This document shows positions 56,201 to 64,000 of a stretch of 64,000 nucleotides of DNA, piece by piece; position 1 is the first letter of the stretch; the number at the start of each line of letters is the position of its first letter. Both the position numbers and the translations under genes were made by a program. Origin of the DNA: Cristatella mucedo (taxonomy: Eukaryota; Bryozoa; Phylactolaemata; Cristatellidae); contig WPIO01000020.1 in assembly GCA_009760855.2 (NCBI GenBank), forward strand, positions 5,899,501 to 5,963,500, written 5' to 3'. Below the pieces are notes generated by a model. That model searched no databases. It saw only the letters and a program-made list of their open reading frames with translations, and was not told the origin of the DNA.

Positions 56201-57588
56201 GATATGTCTGGAACTCGCTTCTTCACCACCTGTACTGACTTGGCATCGTTGTGAATTACGGCTCTAGACGATTTGTTCTGCTCAACCTCTCTGCGCCCTG
56301 GCGATCGTATCGATTTCTCAATTATGTGGTGGGGATTTTCGTACTTTCTAATGCATGGTTATTGTGTGAGTCAACGAGTATTTCTGAGCCAGTGACTCTA
56401 CTGTGTTTTTGTGAGCCTTATTATGCTTTATAAGTAAGCCTGGCAAATTGCATGCCATTTGGCCGAAGGAGCCCAGCGAAAAAAATTATCTGCTTAAAAT
56501 GGCCCAACTTTCACTTGCAAGAGTCACTAGTTACGTAGTAGTCATGTTACCCAATCCAAACAAGGCTTAGTCTGCACGTGGCTTCCAAATGGTCTTTGCT
56601 TACCCGGGGCGTTGCTGGGCCATACAATAGTCTATGGCTCTTCGATGTAGAATATGCAAGTTTGGCACTTTCGTTATTCAATACATTCCATTATACAACC
56701 TTTCCGGGTTGACTCCGAATGTAAGGTATGTCGTATGTCAAGTTTCCTGTAACTCAAAATTCGCACTGGCCTCACAGAATGATTTTGAGTACTAAGTAGC
56801 TCAAACACCACTTTCGTCACACAAGCCTGCCAAAATTGTTCATCAACGCTTAGGCTACGTTTAAACCATTGCGACCATAACTTGCGACCTTCACTTGAAT
56901 TCGAAGCAGTTTACTGTTAGTATCGAGCTGCTGCTTGTTTTAGAGCGACACTTATCGAATCGACACGTTACAAGGGGCATCGTTGCTGTGAGTAGGAATA
57001 CTAGTTTGTTTATTCTGCAATTTCCTTATCTCAAGTAAGCTGTTACAAAATTAGGCGAATCGTTTACCTCTGCCGTTATAAAAAGGCATCGGTCAAAGAG
57101 GCTGTCGACTTTGTTCTTTAGCATTCAGAGGACCCACTGCTAGCACACGGGCTGGGCCATCAAAAAAAAACCGAGCTTCCTTCCATCTTCATCGTTTGTA
57201 GCAATCACGGTCCAGAACGGTCGGTAGAGATAGCCAAGTTTGCTGTTTTCCAATTGCGACAAACACTGCTTTGTAGATATTCCACGCGACATCTCTGAAC
57301 AATTCGGTGGCTGCCAGTCTGCTGAGTGGCATTGCCGTGGTGCTGACGATAACACCCTTCGACGTGCTCACGACTCGCCTATACAATCAAGGCATCGACT
57401 CGCGAGGGCGAGGCCTGCTCTACTCCGGCTACTCGGACTGCGTCTACAAGATTATCACCAGAGAGGGGCCTCTCGGCTTCTACAAGGGCTTGGCTGCTTG
57501 CTTTTTCCGCCTCGGCCCGCACACCTTGCTGAGCCTCGTCTTCTGGGACAAGCTACGAGGCCTTCGTCGGCAGCGAAACGATGCCTAA
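49549..57588 (+). CDS. SLC25A35: Mitochondrial solute carrier, SLC25A35/SLC25A34-like (301 aa, six exons)
   Basis: Six exons (49549-49679, 49886-50009, 51669-51788, 54098-54211, 54454-54558, 57277-57588) join into one open frame of 906 bases including TAA. The human paralogue is about 300 aa. The [20 protein letters not shown] start and [13 protein letters not shown] carry the first carrier signature. Repeat 2 has SPFFM|VKTQLQA, without the acidic residue, as is usual in SLC25A34/35. Repeat 3 has [14 protein letters not shown] and the end is [17 protein letters not shown]. Expected in the inner mitochondrial membrane with six helices. The substrate of SLC25A34/35 is not settled. Introns 2, 3 and 5 carry microsatellites, SINEs and LINE pieces. 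The end faces the chromatin-protein gene on the other strand. Confidence 0.93.
49886..50009 (+). CDS. SLC25A35: SLC25A35-like exon 2
   Basis: Acceptor CTCTCAG|GAACG. It encodes [20 protein letters not shown] and [21 protein letters not shown]. Donor CAG|GTGCGC, phase 0. Confidence 0.93.
50115..50295. repeat. CG/GA/GACA composite microsatellite in intron 2
   Basis: (CG)n at about 50127-50148, then (GA)n, then about 10 GACA units, then GA-rich sequence. Long open frames here are artefacts. Confidence 0.95.
50891..50960 (+). repeat. 23-bp direct duplication in intron 2
   Basis: GTTCTTTCTTAATGAAGCAA plus AAT occurs at 50891-50913 and again at 50938-50960. Confidence 0.85.
51588..51614. repeat. 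CG dinucleotide microsatellite
   Basis: A near-pure (CG)n of about 26 bases, 54 bases before exon 3. Such alternating purine-pyrimidine tracts can adopt Z-DNA. Confidence 0.9.
51669..51788 (+). CDS. SLC25A35: SLC25A35-like exon 3
   Basis: Acceptor CCGCTCCAG|GTG. Encodes residues 86-125 ([40 protein letters not shown]). Donor ATG|GTGCGT, phase 0. Confidence 0.92.
51792..51845 (+). repeat. 18-bp tandem repeat, three units, at the exon 3 donor
   Basis: Unit CGTACG(A/C)(G/A)TATTTCATGC repeated three times directly after the donor GT. The repeat stays open for several codons past the exon border. Confidence 0.9.
51930..51985 (+). repeat. LINE-A 3' tail (solo) in intron 3
   Basis: AAGTGCCTAGAAAGAGATGA and AGTTCTCTGAGGGCGCTG match the LINE-A stem-loop. 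Confidence 0.75.
52220..52375 (+). mobile_element. SINE-2 copy in intron 3
   Basis: GACCTCGGCCCCGGGGTCGT, GGGTTCTAATCC (B box), GGTGGGCGATCCTCTATCG and tail AAGAAGCTGTTAAATCAGC. It abuts a SINE-1. Confidence 0.85.
52378..52505 (+). mobile_element. SINE-1 copy in intron 3
   Basis: GGGGTTAAGGTGCTCACC, GGGCTCGAGCCCTG (B box), then the tail GAAGCGCCTGGATAGAAATT and CCCTTAGGTAGTTATGCAAA, and TGAATTATTATAA. It follows the SINE-2 with about 2 bases between. Confidence 0.8.
52506..54097 (+). other. Remainder of intron 3
   Basis: Unique-looking sequence with short frames. No repeat that I recognise except degenerate sequence near 53300 (CACTAGTAG repeated). Confidence 0.5.
54098..54211 (+). CDS. SLC25A35: SLC25A35-like exon 4
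   Basis: Acceptor GGCGCAG|GTCAAG. Encodes [20 protein letters not shown] and the following residues to SGIR (126-163). Donor AGG|GTGAGA, phase 0. Confidence 0.93.
54454..54558 (+). CDS. SLC25A35: SLC25A35-like exon 5
   Basis: Acceptor CTTTCTTAG|GGAGTC. Encodes [20 protein letters not shown] and [15 protein letters not shown] (164-198), parallel to GLWRGALGGLPR..GSSTQ..FSSTKDLL of the human protein. Donor GAG|GTAAGC, phase 0. Confidence 0.92.
54640..54755 (+). mobile_element. Degenerate SINE-1-like copy in intron 5
   Basis: GGGTCGAATTCCTGAACCGG (B-box-like), then AGAAAGTGCCCAGACATATT and TAGCTCTCCAAGGTTCC, a decayed stem-loop tail. Confidence 0.5.
54756..55047. other. Intron 5, no recognised features
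   Basis: Unique-looking sequence. Confidence 0.5.
55048..55560 (-). mobile_element. LINE-B 3' half, decayed, in intron 5
   Basis: Sense is minus. RT C-terminal remnants lie around 55380-55560, then the 3' UTR with AGCAAAAGCTTCTGTCG and the terminal region with a partly preserved stem-loop near 55060-55095. It lies antisense to the carrier gene. Confidence 0.75.
55563..55710 (-). mobile_element. LINE-A 3' UTR fragment in intron 5
   Basis: Stem-loop remnant TAGTGCCTGAGCTATATCTC and TTTCATGGCACTTTA, then ATATCATGCACAG and CACACAGACCC, as in the LINE-A 3' UTR. It directly follows a LINE-B remnant. Confidence 0.65.
55711..57276 (+). other. Rest of intron 5 of the carrier gene
   Basis: No repeats or exons recognised. 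Short frames only. Confidence 0.5.
57277..57588 (+). CDS. SLC25A35: SLC25A35-like exon 6 (terminal)
   Basis: Acceptor TGCTTTGTAG|ATATTC. Encodes residues 199-301: [53 protein letters not shown] and [17 protein letters not shown], then TAA. A longer frame in another phase across this region is a shadow. Confidence 0.95.
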   Translation: MFHATSLNNSVAASLLSGIAVVLTITPFDVLTTRLYNQGIDSRGRGLLYSGYSDCVYKIITREGPLGFYKGLAACFFRLGPHTLLSLVFWDKLRGLRRQRNDA

Positions 57589-58492
57589 GGCAGTCTCGAG
57601 GCGCCAGGCTCACGCCCATCCGGGTCGGCGAATCTGGGACGCACGGACGAGTTTGCGCGAGACTTGGCAGCGAGCGATGGACATACAAAAACTACATATA
57701 TTTTCATTTTAAGTAAAACCTATGCTGACACTGGCTGGTACTCAAGCTGTTAGGAAGGCAGCGGCGGCGGACACAGACAGACGTGCTCCAAGCAGCCGGT
57801 TGGTAACTCAACGAAAGCCATTACTATTGATGCGACGGTGGGTGCCGAGACACACTGACTCTCCGAGCAACGTAATTTCATTGGGGCCGCAAAAGGGTTC
57901 AAATGCCGATTAAAAAAAAGGAGGATACAGGTGGCTCCACGTTCAGACAGGCAGCCCAGGCAAGGCTATCGTGCTAGCGGCAGCAACCGGAGGAGAGCAC
58001 TAAGCATGCCCTCGTCCGGCGGCGAAGCGCCGACGATCGATGGATCTGTGGTCGGATGCGCTGCTGCTGCTGCCGCCGCTGCTGCTTCACTGGCCTCCTG
58101 GCGGGAATGTGAGCCAGAAAAAAATATGTCAGAGCGCTCGGCCAGAAAATAAGCGAACGGAAAATCGAAAAACGCTCGCGCTCACACACTGAACTTCACC
58201 GCAGGGGCAGCTGCCAAAAGCATCTACAGGGGGGGGGGAGGAGGGGAGGGGGCAGAGGCCCCTCCACGAGCTGAAACAGCAGCTAGCGGTGGGTGCGCCT
58301 GCAATGCGCAGGGCACTTTCGGCCGGCCGGCTGCAAATGTACATATAATCTTTCACGAGACGAAAAAAAAAATCACTTCCCTCCGGCACCGCTTTGTAAC
58401 GCCATCAATAGTGGAGGCCCTCGTTTCGCGGCTGCAGGCGGCCAGCGCACAGCCAGCAGCTGGCCTGCTCCGACGCCGGCCGTAGTGGCAGC
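57589..58492. other. Intergenic space between two convergent genes
   Basis: It holds the 3' UTRs. An ATTAAA at 57909-57914 could serve the carrier gene. A poly-G run lies at about 58229-58237. No clear polyadenylation hexamer for the minus-strand gene was seen. Confidence 0.5.
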
Positions 58493-58540
58493 CTACTTCC
58501 GGCCCCTCCTGCCGCCAGCCTTCTTCGCCGGAGTGGCAGC
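58493..58540 (-). CDS. Chromatin protein exon 7 (terminal)
   Basis: Acceptor CCACTTTCAG|GCTGCC. Encodes AATPAKKAGGRRGRK, then TAG. Confidence 0.75.
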   Translation of the reverse strand, partial: AATPAKKAGGRRGRK

Positions 58541-61500
58541 CTGAAAGTGGCAAACCAAAGCATGGCAGCGGCTGTGGTGGCTGGCAGTCAGCAAGCTCGA
58601 GCCGTTTACTCGTCCGCTGGCCGTAACCACGGCCACGCCAGCTCAAGTAGCCCACAGGTGAGCAGCTACGGCTCGGCAGAGGGCGCTTCTTGGTGCGCTC
58701 ACCTTCTTGGGAGCGGCAGCTTTGGTCGGCGACTTCTTCGGACTACCGTTACGCGCCGGCACTTTCTTGGGCGAGGCGGCGGCCTTGGCCTTCTTGGCAG
58801 GAGGCGGCGCAGCCTTCTTGGCAGAGCCCGTGCTGGTCCTGGTCTTTCTGGGCTCGGCCGGGGCAGCTATGGACGAGTGCCGAGAGCACGTTATGAAACC
58901 GGCTGGCCACCGGAAGCACAAAGCGATGGCACACACCACAGGAAGCTCATGCGATCGAGCTTGGAGAGCGCCACGTGGCGGCTCCGAGCCACGTGCCCGA
59001 CTGCTATTCAAGCTGGAGTGATGCGAATGCCAGTCACTTGCAAGCTGGAGCGATGGCTGCAACAAGTATCGTGCTGGCGAGGCTACATAAACGGGGGGGG
59101 GGGGGGGGGGGCTTCCGAACTTCAACACAGCTAGTGAGGTGCCCACGGGTGGCACTGGCACGGGTCGACGGCCGAAGCAAGCCAATCCATGATGCACAAA
59201 GCCAATGATAGGCAAACAAGGAGGCACGAGCATTACCGTCAGCCACGGCGGCCGCACGTGGACGCTTGGTCCCGGCTTTCTCTGCAGCCGTGCCGCTCCG
59301 TGAGCTGCCGATATCATCGCGGCCAAGGATGACCTTGGCCTCCTAAAGAGAGGGCACGCCAGATGCTAAAAACCAGCTCGCCGCCTGTGAGCGCATGCGC
59401 CTCGACGGGTGGTTACAGGCGTGTGATGGCAACAGATGGCCTTGCACGCGTGCAATGTTAGCAAGCCGTGCACACGCGCACGCGTCAAGCTCACAGTGGC
59501 GGGCCGCTGCAGCAGCTGCTGCCGGGAGAGGCAACGATGAGGGAGCGAGCTGTAACGGAAAGGAGAGGACGTACGGCAACCGTCGCTTTCATGGTGCGAC
59601 CTTTCTTGAGCGGCGCTGCCGCTGGCTCCTCGGCCTCTTTCTTCTCGTTTTCCTCGGCCTTGGCTTCGTCGACGACAGGTGCTGCAGCTGCTGCCGGAGC
59701 GGCGGGCACCTCGGCCGCTGGCTTGGCGTCCTCGCTAGCAGTGGCTGACACGCTGCTGACTGCCTGCGTCTCGCTTCGTGTGTTGCCCAGCTCCTCGCCG
59801 GCCAGCAGCTCTTTGGCCTCCTAAGCGAATTAGAGGTGGTGAGTGTCGACCTCTGGCGCGGCCCGAGGTGGTGCAAACGTCTGCAAGCGAACTGGCGCCG
59901 CGGCTACGAGGGGCGATTCGGCGGCGACGGCGGCAGACACCGAGCGACGCAGCGAGCGGGCAACGTCGGCGGTGACTCACAGCCGCCGTGGCCTTCATGG
60001 TGCGTCCTTTCTTCAGCGGCGCAGCAAGCGCTTTCTCGGCCGTGTCGCTGCGCGTGGCGCCCAGCTTCTCTCCTTGCAGGATCGCCTTGCCTTCCTGTGC
60101 GAGCGACAGACAGGGGACTCGACGGCTGGTCGAGTGCACGAGAGAGCCGCACGTGCACGCGGCGGCGTGAATCCAAGGGCTGAAACCCTGCGAGACAGCC
60201 CAGCCCAGCGCGACGGAGTGGCAAAGTAGGATCCATGCAGAGCGAGGCGTGCACGAGGAATAGAGGAGGATTGACAAAGGAAGAAGAGAAGCAGGAGAAG
60301 CAGCTGCTGGAGCAGCAGTAAGGGGAAGGGAAAAGACGTGAGGACGAGCGGGGAAGACAAAGGGTACTTTATGGACCGAACGCGAAACCGATTCGGCCAC
60401 TGCAGGCACATTCGATAGCGCCGCTGCACGAACGGATAGGCCGCCGCGGGTGTATGTTAAGAGGTCCAGCCGGGGCTAACAAAAGCCGCTGCTGTGCCGA
60501 CCTTGGCCGTGACCTTCATAGTCGAGCCTTTCTTCAGTGCCCCGGCCTTAGCGGCGGCAGCAGCCTTGCCACTTCCCTTCGGCCTGCCACGGCCTCGGCC
60601 GGCGGGCGCCTTCTTGGCATCGTCGGCAGCACCCTCTTCGCCGTCCTCAGCCTCCTCGCCCTCCTTGAAATGAGCAGGGCGCACGAACGATGCGACCGAA
60701 GAGCGAACGGTGTGCGCGCGCACACAGCAGGATCGGTGCAAGTGCTCGCATCCAAGAGAATCATCAGCCAATCAGCCGCTGAAGGAATCCGCTCATCATG
60801 ATCAATCAGCCGCTGAAGGAATCCTGCGCAAAACGAACGCCTGGCTGTAGCGGGAAGTAGCGCGGCCACCAAGTTACACCAAGTCGTAAGGATCGAGACG
60901 GCGGCCCCGCAAAAACGAGCACACAGCCTTTTTATAGTCAGGCTTGGGCTAACGCATCTTTTGTTGGGGGTTCCCAAAACAAAGATGGTCCAATGTGGTG
61001 ATACAAGAGGTTCAGAGAGATCAACAAGAGAAACCGATGCTATGGACTCGAGGGAATCGAGTGCTGCCAGAGAATATAAATAATAAATAAATCCTAGCTG
61101 ATTAAACAGCCTCTTTTTTTGTATAGCAACAGAAGAGCCTTTACGGCTATCACCACCGCTTGCAGCGGCAATAAAGGATTGCCCACCGTAGGAATCGAAC
61201 CCACGACCTCGGGACCGAGGCCGTGAAAGCAACCACTTAACCTAGTGAGCCATCACGGCTCACCATAAAGGGACCTGCAATCGAGGAGTGCTCTCGAGGT
61301 TGCTGCCCTGCTCATCCCAGCTCGATCAGCAATGCAGGTCGCAGGTAAACGGCTCAATGAGGCAGCTCATCCTGGATTCACCCTCAACCGTGTTCGTTAA
61401 TCAATTTCATCCCTTTGTCTCTTTTGGCAGGAGCTGTCACAGGCTAGCTATAGGTAGCTGCAGAAAAACCTTACTGAGAGACACAGCGACTCCAATATAT

Positions 61501-61907
61501 TGTCCAAGATATGGCAATTACTATAAGGGCAAGTGATACAATCAACCACAGGTAAGACATTCGATTAGCATGATCCGGCAGATCACGAGGCACAGACGAC
61601 TAGCGAGACAAAAAAAACCTGTGCAGTCCACAACCATGCACGCTGGATGCACGGACTCCACCAGGTAAGCCTCCGTTCAGCGATGGGGGATGGGCAGATT
61701 TGCTGCTTCGCATGGTCAGCCGAGCTAGCTAGTTAGTGAGGGACGCACCTGGGCTTCCTTAGAATCAGCAGTCGCCTCGTTCGGCTGGTCGCCGGCAGTC
61801 GGTCCCTCGGCTGCCGGGGCAGCAGCAGTCTCTGCTGCAGCACCTGCAGCAGGTTCGGTTTCCATGGGCTGCGTATCCGGCTGAGCCGACTCTGCAGCAG
61901 CAGGTTC
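58493..61907 (-). CDS. AT-hook, histone-H1-like chromatin protein with repeated exon modules (at least 332 aa, seven exons seen)
   Basis: Exons on the minus strand are 61907-61749, 60663-60502, 60094-59981, 59820-59575, 59342-59237, 58866-58703 and 58540-58493. All join in frame (phase 0, except one phase-1 junction) and end with TAG. An acidic Ala/Glu/Pro N-terminal part is followed by an acidic patch and an AT-hook (GRGRGRPKG). Two modules then end in LKKGRTMKAT, after one ending in LKKGSTMKVT. Three share E(A/G)K..L....(L/I)G.(T/S)RS.T. The end is a Lys/Ala/Pro tail like histone H1 (PAKKAKAAASPKKVP, SPKKSPTKAAAPKK, GGRRGRK). It probably binds DNA in the nucleus. The first exon with the ATG was not found. 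The family is unknown to me. Confidence 0.75.
58703..58866 (-). CDS. Chromatin protein exon 6, H1-like basic tail
   Basis: Acceptor GTCCATAG|CTGCC in phase 1. Encodes APAEPRKTRTSTGSAKK, APPPAKKAKAAASPKK, then VPARNGSPKKSPTKAAAPKK. Donor AAG|GTGAGC. Confidence 0.8.
59092..59111. repeat. Poly-G run in an intron
   Basis: About 20 consecutive G on the plus strand (C on the transcribed minus strand), within the intron between exons 5 and 6. Confidence 0.9.
59237..59342 (-). CDS. Chromatin protein exon 5, EAKVIL module
   Basis: Acceptor CTCTTTAG|GAGGCC. Encodes EAKVILGRDDIGSSRSGTAA, EKAGTKRPRAAAVAD plus one base. Donor G|GTAATG. It has the EAK..L...IG..RS.T half of the module but lacks the LKKGRTMK end. 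Confidence 0.75.
59575..59820 (-). CDS. Chromatin protein exon 4, long module
   Basis: Acceptor TTCGCTTAG|GAGGCC. Starts EAKELLAGEELGNTRSETQA, has an Ala/Glu/Pro-rich insert (APAAAAAPVVDEAKAEENEK) and ends APLKKGRTMKATVA. Donor GCC|GTACGT. Confidence 0.8.
59981..60094 (-). CDS. Chromatin protein exon 3, short module
   Basis: Acceptor GCTCGCACAG|GAAGG. Encodes EGKAILQGEKLGATRSDTAE, then KALAAPLKKGRTMKATAA. Donor GCT|GTGAGT. Confidence 0.8.
60502..60663 (-). CDS. Chromatin protein exon 2, acidic patch and AT-hook
   Basis: Acceptor CATTTCAAG|GAGGGC. Encodes EGEEAEDGEEGAADDAKK, APAGRGRGRPKGSGK, then an Ala/Lys run and GALKKGSTMKVTAK. Donor AAG|GTCGGC is weak; GTTAGC seven codons further on is an alternative that also keeps the frame. 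Confidence 0.7.
60764..60823. repeat. 33-bp-period direct repeat in an intron
   Basis: AATCAGCCGCTGAAGGAATC occurs twice with a period of 33 bases. Confidence 0.85.
61085..61265 (-). mobile_element. SINE-2 copy, nearly complete
   Basis: The minus-strand head GGTGAGCCGTGATGGCTCAC, with A-box TGGCTCACTAGG, precedes a perfect B box GGTTCGATTCC. GGTGGGCAATCCTTTATTGC follows and the tail is AGAGGCTGTTTAATCAGC. It lies in the intron between exons 1 and 2 of the chromatin-protein gene, in the same orientation. Confidence 0.9.
61749..61907 (-). CDS. Chromatin protein first recognised exon, acidic Ala/Glu/Pro-rich
   Basis: Acceptor CTTCGTTGCAG|GAACC. Encodes EPAAAESAQPDTQPMETEPA, then Ala/Glu/Thr-rich sequence to SKEAQ. 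Donor CAG|GTGCGT, phase 0. An internal ATG (in QPMETEP) is a possible but unlikely start. Confidence 0.7.
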
Positions 61908-62054
61908 CTGCAACGAAGGCTCCAGTTGCCGATGCCACCAAATATCGACAGCAGCTGCTCAAGCTAGAAAGCTGCGGTGAAATAGCAGCAGCACTAGCAG
62001 CTCAACGGGTCATAGACTGCAGTGAGCAGCTATCATAACCAGAAATAGCAATAG

Positions 62055-62150
62055 TAATAATTCGTCATTCGCATACCACCTTAAGAGAGCTAAATCGGGT
62101 TCTAGGCACTTCACGTGTGCTAAAAAGAAGCAACAAGCCAATAACGAATG
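62055..62150 (-). repeat. LINE-A/SINE-1-type 3' tail, degenerate
   Basis: ATAGTAATAATTCGTC, CACCTTAAGAGAGCTAAATC and GGGTTCTAGGCACTTCACGT resemble the shared stem-loop tail. Confidence 0.6.
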
Positions 62151-64000
62151 AAGACTTTGCAGCCATACTAAACGCTAGCCAGAGGCTGCGAGCAGCACTC
62201 GATGTCTGCACTGGCCGTCGCCCAGGGCGGGCGATTCCTTCTTCAACAGCTTATGGGGAACGACCATAAGAAGGAGGGGGAGGGTAACTCTCAGGATCAG
62301 ATATGCATGATCGCATGATGCAGACTAAATACCTCGCCATTATGAATCCTTAGCCATAGGTTCGCAGCCAGAGCCTTACAGGTGTGGGGTATTAGTAAAC
62401 TCTAATGATATGAGCCGAGAGAGATATTGAGCACCGTGAAGCTCTTAAGAGAGCGAGTGGACCCTTGGAAACCCGACATAATCTTTAACAGAGATAGTCG
62501 GACAAACGTTGGAGAGGACCATGCCGGCTACAAGACGTGGCATACGGCAGTAACAGCAGCATCCTTACAGCTACACGTAGCCTGCCTGCAGCCTAAAGCT
62601 CTAAAGGGGAGGACTGCAGCAGCAGGCGGAATAAGTCAATTGACCGACTTCGCCCTGCCAGAGTTTACAGAAACAAGCGCTCGGAAATTCCAAGGTCGAT
62701 GGCTGCTGGAAGCAGGTGTCCTTTCGAGCGTAAGCGTGCGCACGTGATGAAGAACTCGACCTAAGCGTGATGCGACCAAATCCTGCTTTCGATACAGTCA
62801 GCTCGAGTGTCAAGTGAGTGCAAGGACTAGCGAACACGTAGGGACGGCGCCAACAGAGTGACTGTCAACTAAACAACGTCGTCTGCCCATCCATCTGCCA
62901 TGCTGGGGTAAATTATCAGAATTGTGAGAGAGAAGAGCACAAACGCCTGCGCACGAACGCTCGTGCTTACAAGAGCCGTTGCAGTCAGAAGCAGCAGCAG
63001 CGAAATAATTGTCCGGCGACGACTCGTATTGCAACTGAAAAACATCACGAGGCCACCGACACTAGTCTCACCTAATTTTCCAGTAACACCAAAAGCTGAT
63101 GAGGAATATGAAAGCTAAGAAACTATCCTCTTTACAAATATAAACGGCATATTTTTTGGACGTTGCATCTATGCGCACTCACTGATGAACGAAAGAACAT
63201 ATTTTAGCTATAGCCGTTGACCGAACTATAAGAATGTCTACAAAAATACAACAAGAAAAGGTTTTGATAGGATATTCCATGCAGCCTAATGGGTATTTGA
63301 CTCATTACTCAACTACGACATTAAAACAGTAGGGCAGAGCCACAGGTGGCAGGGCAAAAACCCCCACCTTAACGACGAGGGGTCACCAGAGGTCACGTAT
63401 TACAGCTTAGGTAGTAAACATAGGAACGTCTTGCAGATGGCTCAGCAATCCCTCATAGGTCAAGCTCAAGAGGTAGGCCTATGATAGCCATTTTAGGGCA
63501 TCCAAACAGCACCAAAAAAGCAGAAGTCAGTTTGAACGTCTAGCAGGCATGCTTCACAGAGTAGTCGTCTGACAATCGAAGCACACATTCTGCCTACCAT
63601 AGCAGCACTCAGCACAGGGCTACACGGCAATGCTCTTAGGCATACGTCACCGGAAACTCAGAGCCAACCAAAAGACCGAATTGAAGACGTCGAGAGGGCA
63701 CGAGCACAACTCTTCTGCTGAGGTGCGGTGGGGGGGGGGGAATGTGGTGACCTGTATGACACACCAACCATGGCAACCAAGCAAGTTGTTAATTTCCTCG
63801 AGGGAAATGGCAGGAAGCGAAGGCAAGCAGAATTTTGATGAAGACAGTGAGCAAAACGCTGGAGTTAGGCAGTCGATTAAGTTAGCTGCTTTGATGTCCT
63901 CAGGAGGGTTTACTGAAAAGCATGCAATCTACTATTTCCCCAAAGCTATGTGGCCGTACGCTCGACTTGACGAAAAATCTTTATAATTGTTGAAAAATGG
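62151..64000. other. Right end of the window, nothing assigned
   Basis: Probably holds the missing 5' exon(s) of the chromatin-protein gene, but none is convincing. A plus-strand frame at 63630-63986, with a G-run at 63729-63738, has no known motif. Confidence 0.35.

Noticed and set aside
59735..60409. 224-codon minus-strand frame and other long frames in 58.6-60.8 kb
   Set aside because: They run across introns of the chromatin-protein gene; the spliced exon chain explains the conserved modules better.
62971..63034. Candidate upstream exon of the chromatin-protein gene (TTTTTCAG ... GTAAGC on the minus strand)
   Set aside because: It is 64 bases, so its phase does not obviously fit the phase-0 start of the next exon, and it has no ATG; left unassigned.

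Overview
This window is nuclear DNA of a eukaryote, almost certainly a metazoan. Its genes are split by GT-AG introns, and one encodes a mitochondrial carrier close to animal SLC25A35. The repeats are L2/CR1-type LINEs, tRNA-derived SINEs, a Tigger (pogo) DNA transposon and many microsatellites. It has no operons, no bacterial signals and no CRISPR. I cannot name the species. A non-vertebrate animal fits the SINE and LINE set best, but that is an inference.

Region by region. 0-5 kb is transposon debris: a LINE-B fragment, then a decayed Tigger transposase on the minus strand split by a LINE-B insertion. 5.9-7.0 kb holds a broken reading frame for a cysteine-rich type I membrane protein with a tyrosine-containing tail. 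8.8-15.6 kb is a dense nest of LINE-B, LINE-A, SINE-1 and SINE-2 copies, ending in TA and TG microsatellites. 16-23 kb is mostly old unassigned DNA, with a small palindromic tandem array at 18.7-19.46 kb. 23.37-26.75 kb is a larger foldback-like element made of head-to-head ~170-bp tandem repeats, invaded by LINE-A. 28-38.6 kb alternates AT-rich repeats with GC-rich, CpG-rich islands in which I recognise no gene. 39-41.4 kb holds LINE-B, the best preserved LINE-A and a SINE-2.

Host genes lie in the last third. (1) 41707-44648 (+): a two-exon type II membrane protein of 494 aa with a probable beta-propeller ectodomain. (2) 49549-57588 (+): a six-exon SLC25A35-like carrier of 301 aa, with one GC-AG intron. 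(3) 58493-61907 (-): at least seven exons of an Ala/Lys/Glu-rich, AT-hook, histone-H1-like chromatin protein built from repeated exon modules. Genes 2 and 3 are convergent.

LINE-A and LINE-B both end in a stem-loop followed by a simple repeat. SINE-1 carries a tRNA-like head and the same 3' stem-loop and tail as LINE-A, which points to a LINE/SINE partnership. All exon borders and repeat ends were read by eye; repeat borders are approximate to about 10-20 bases.
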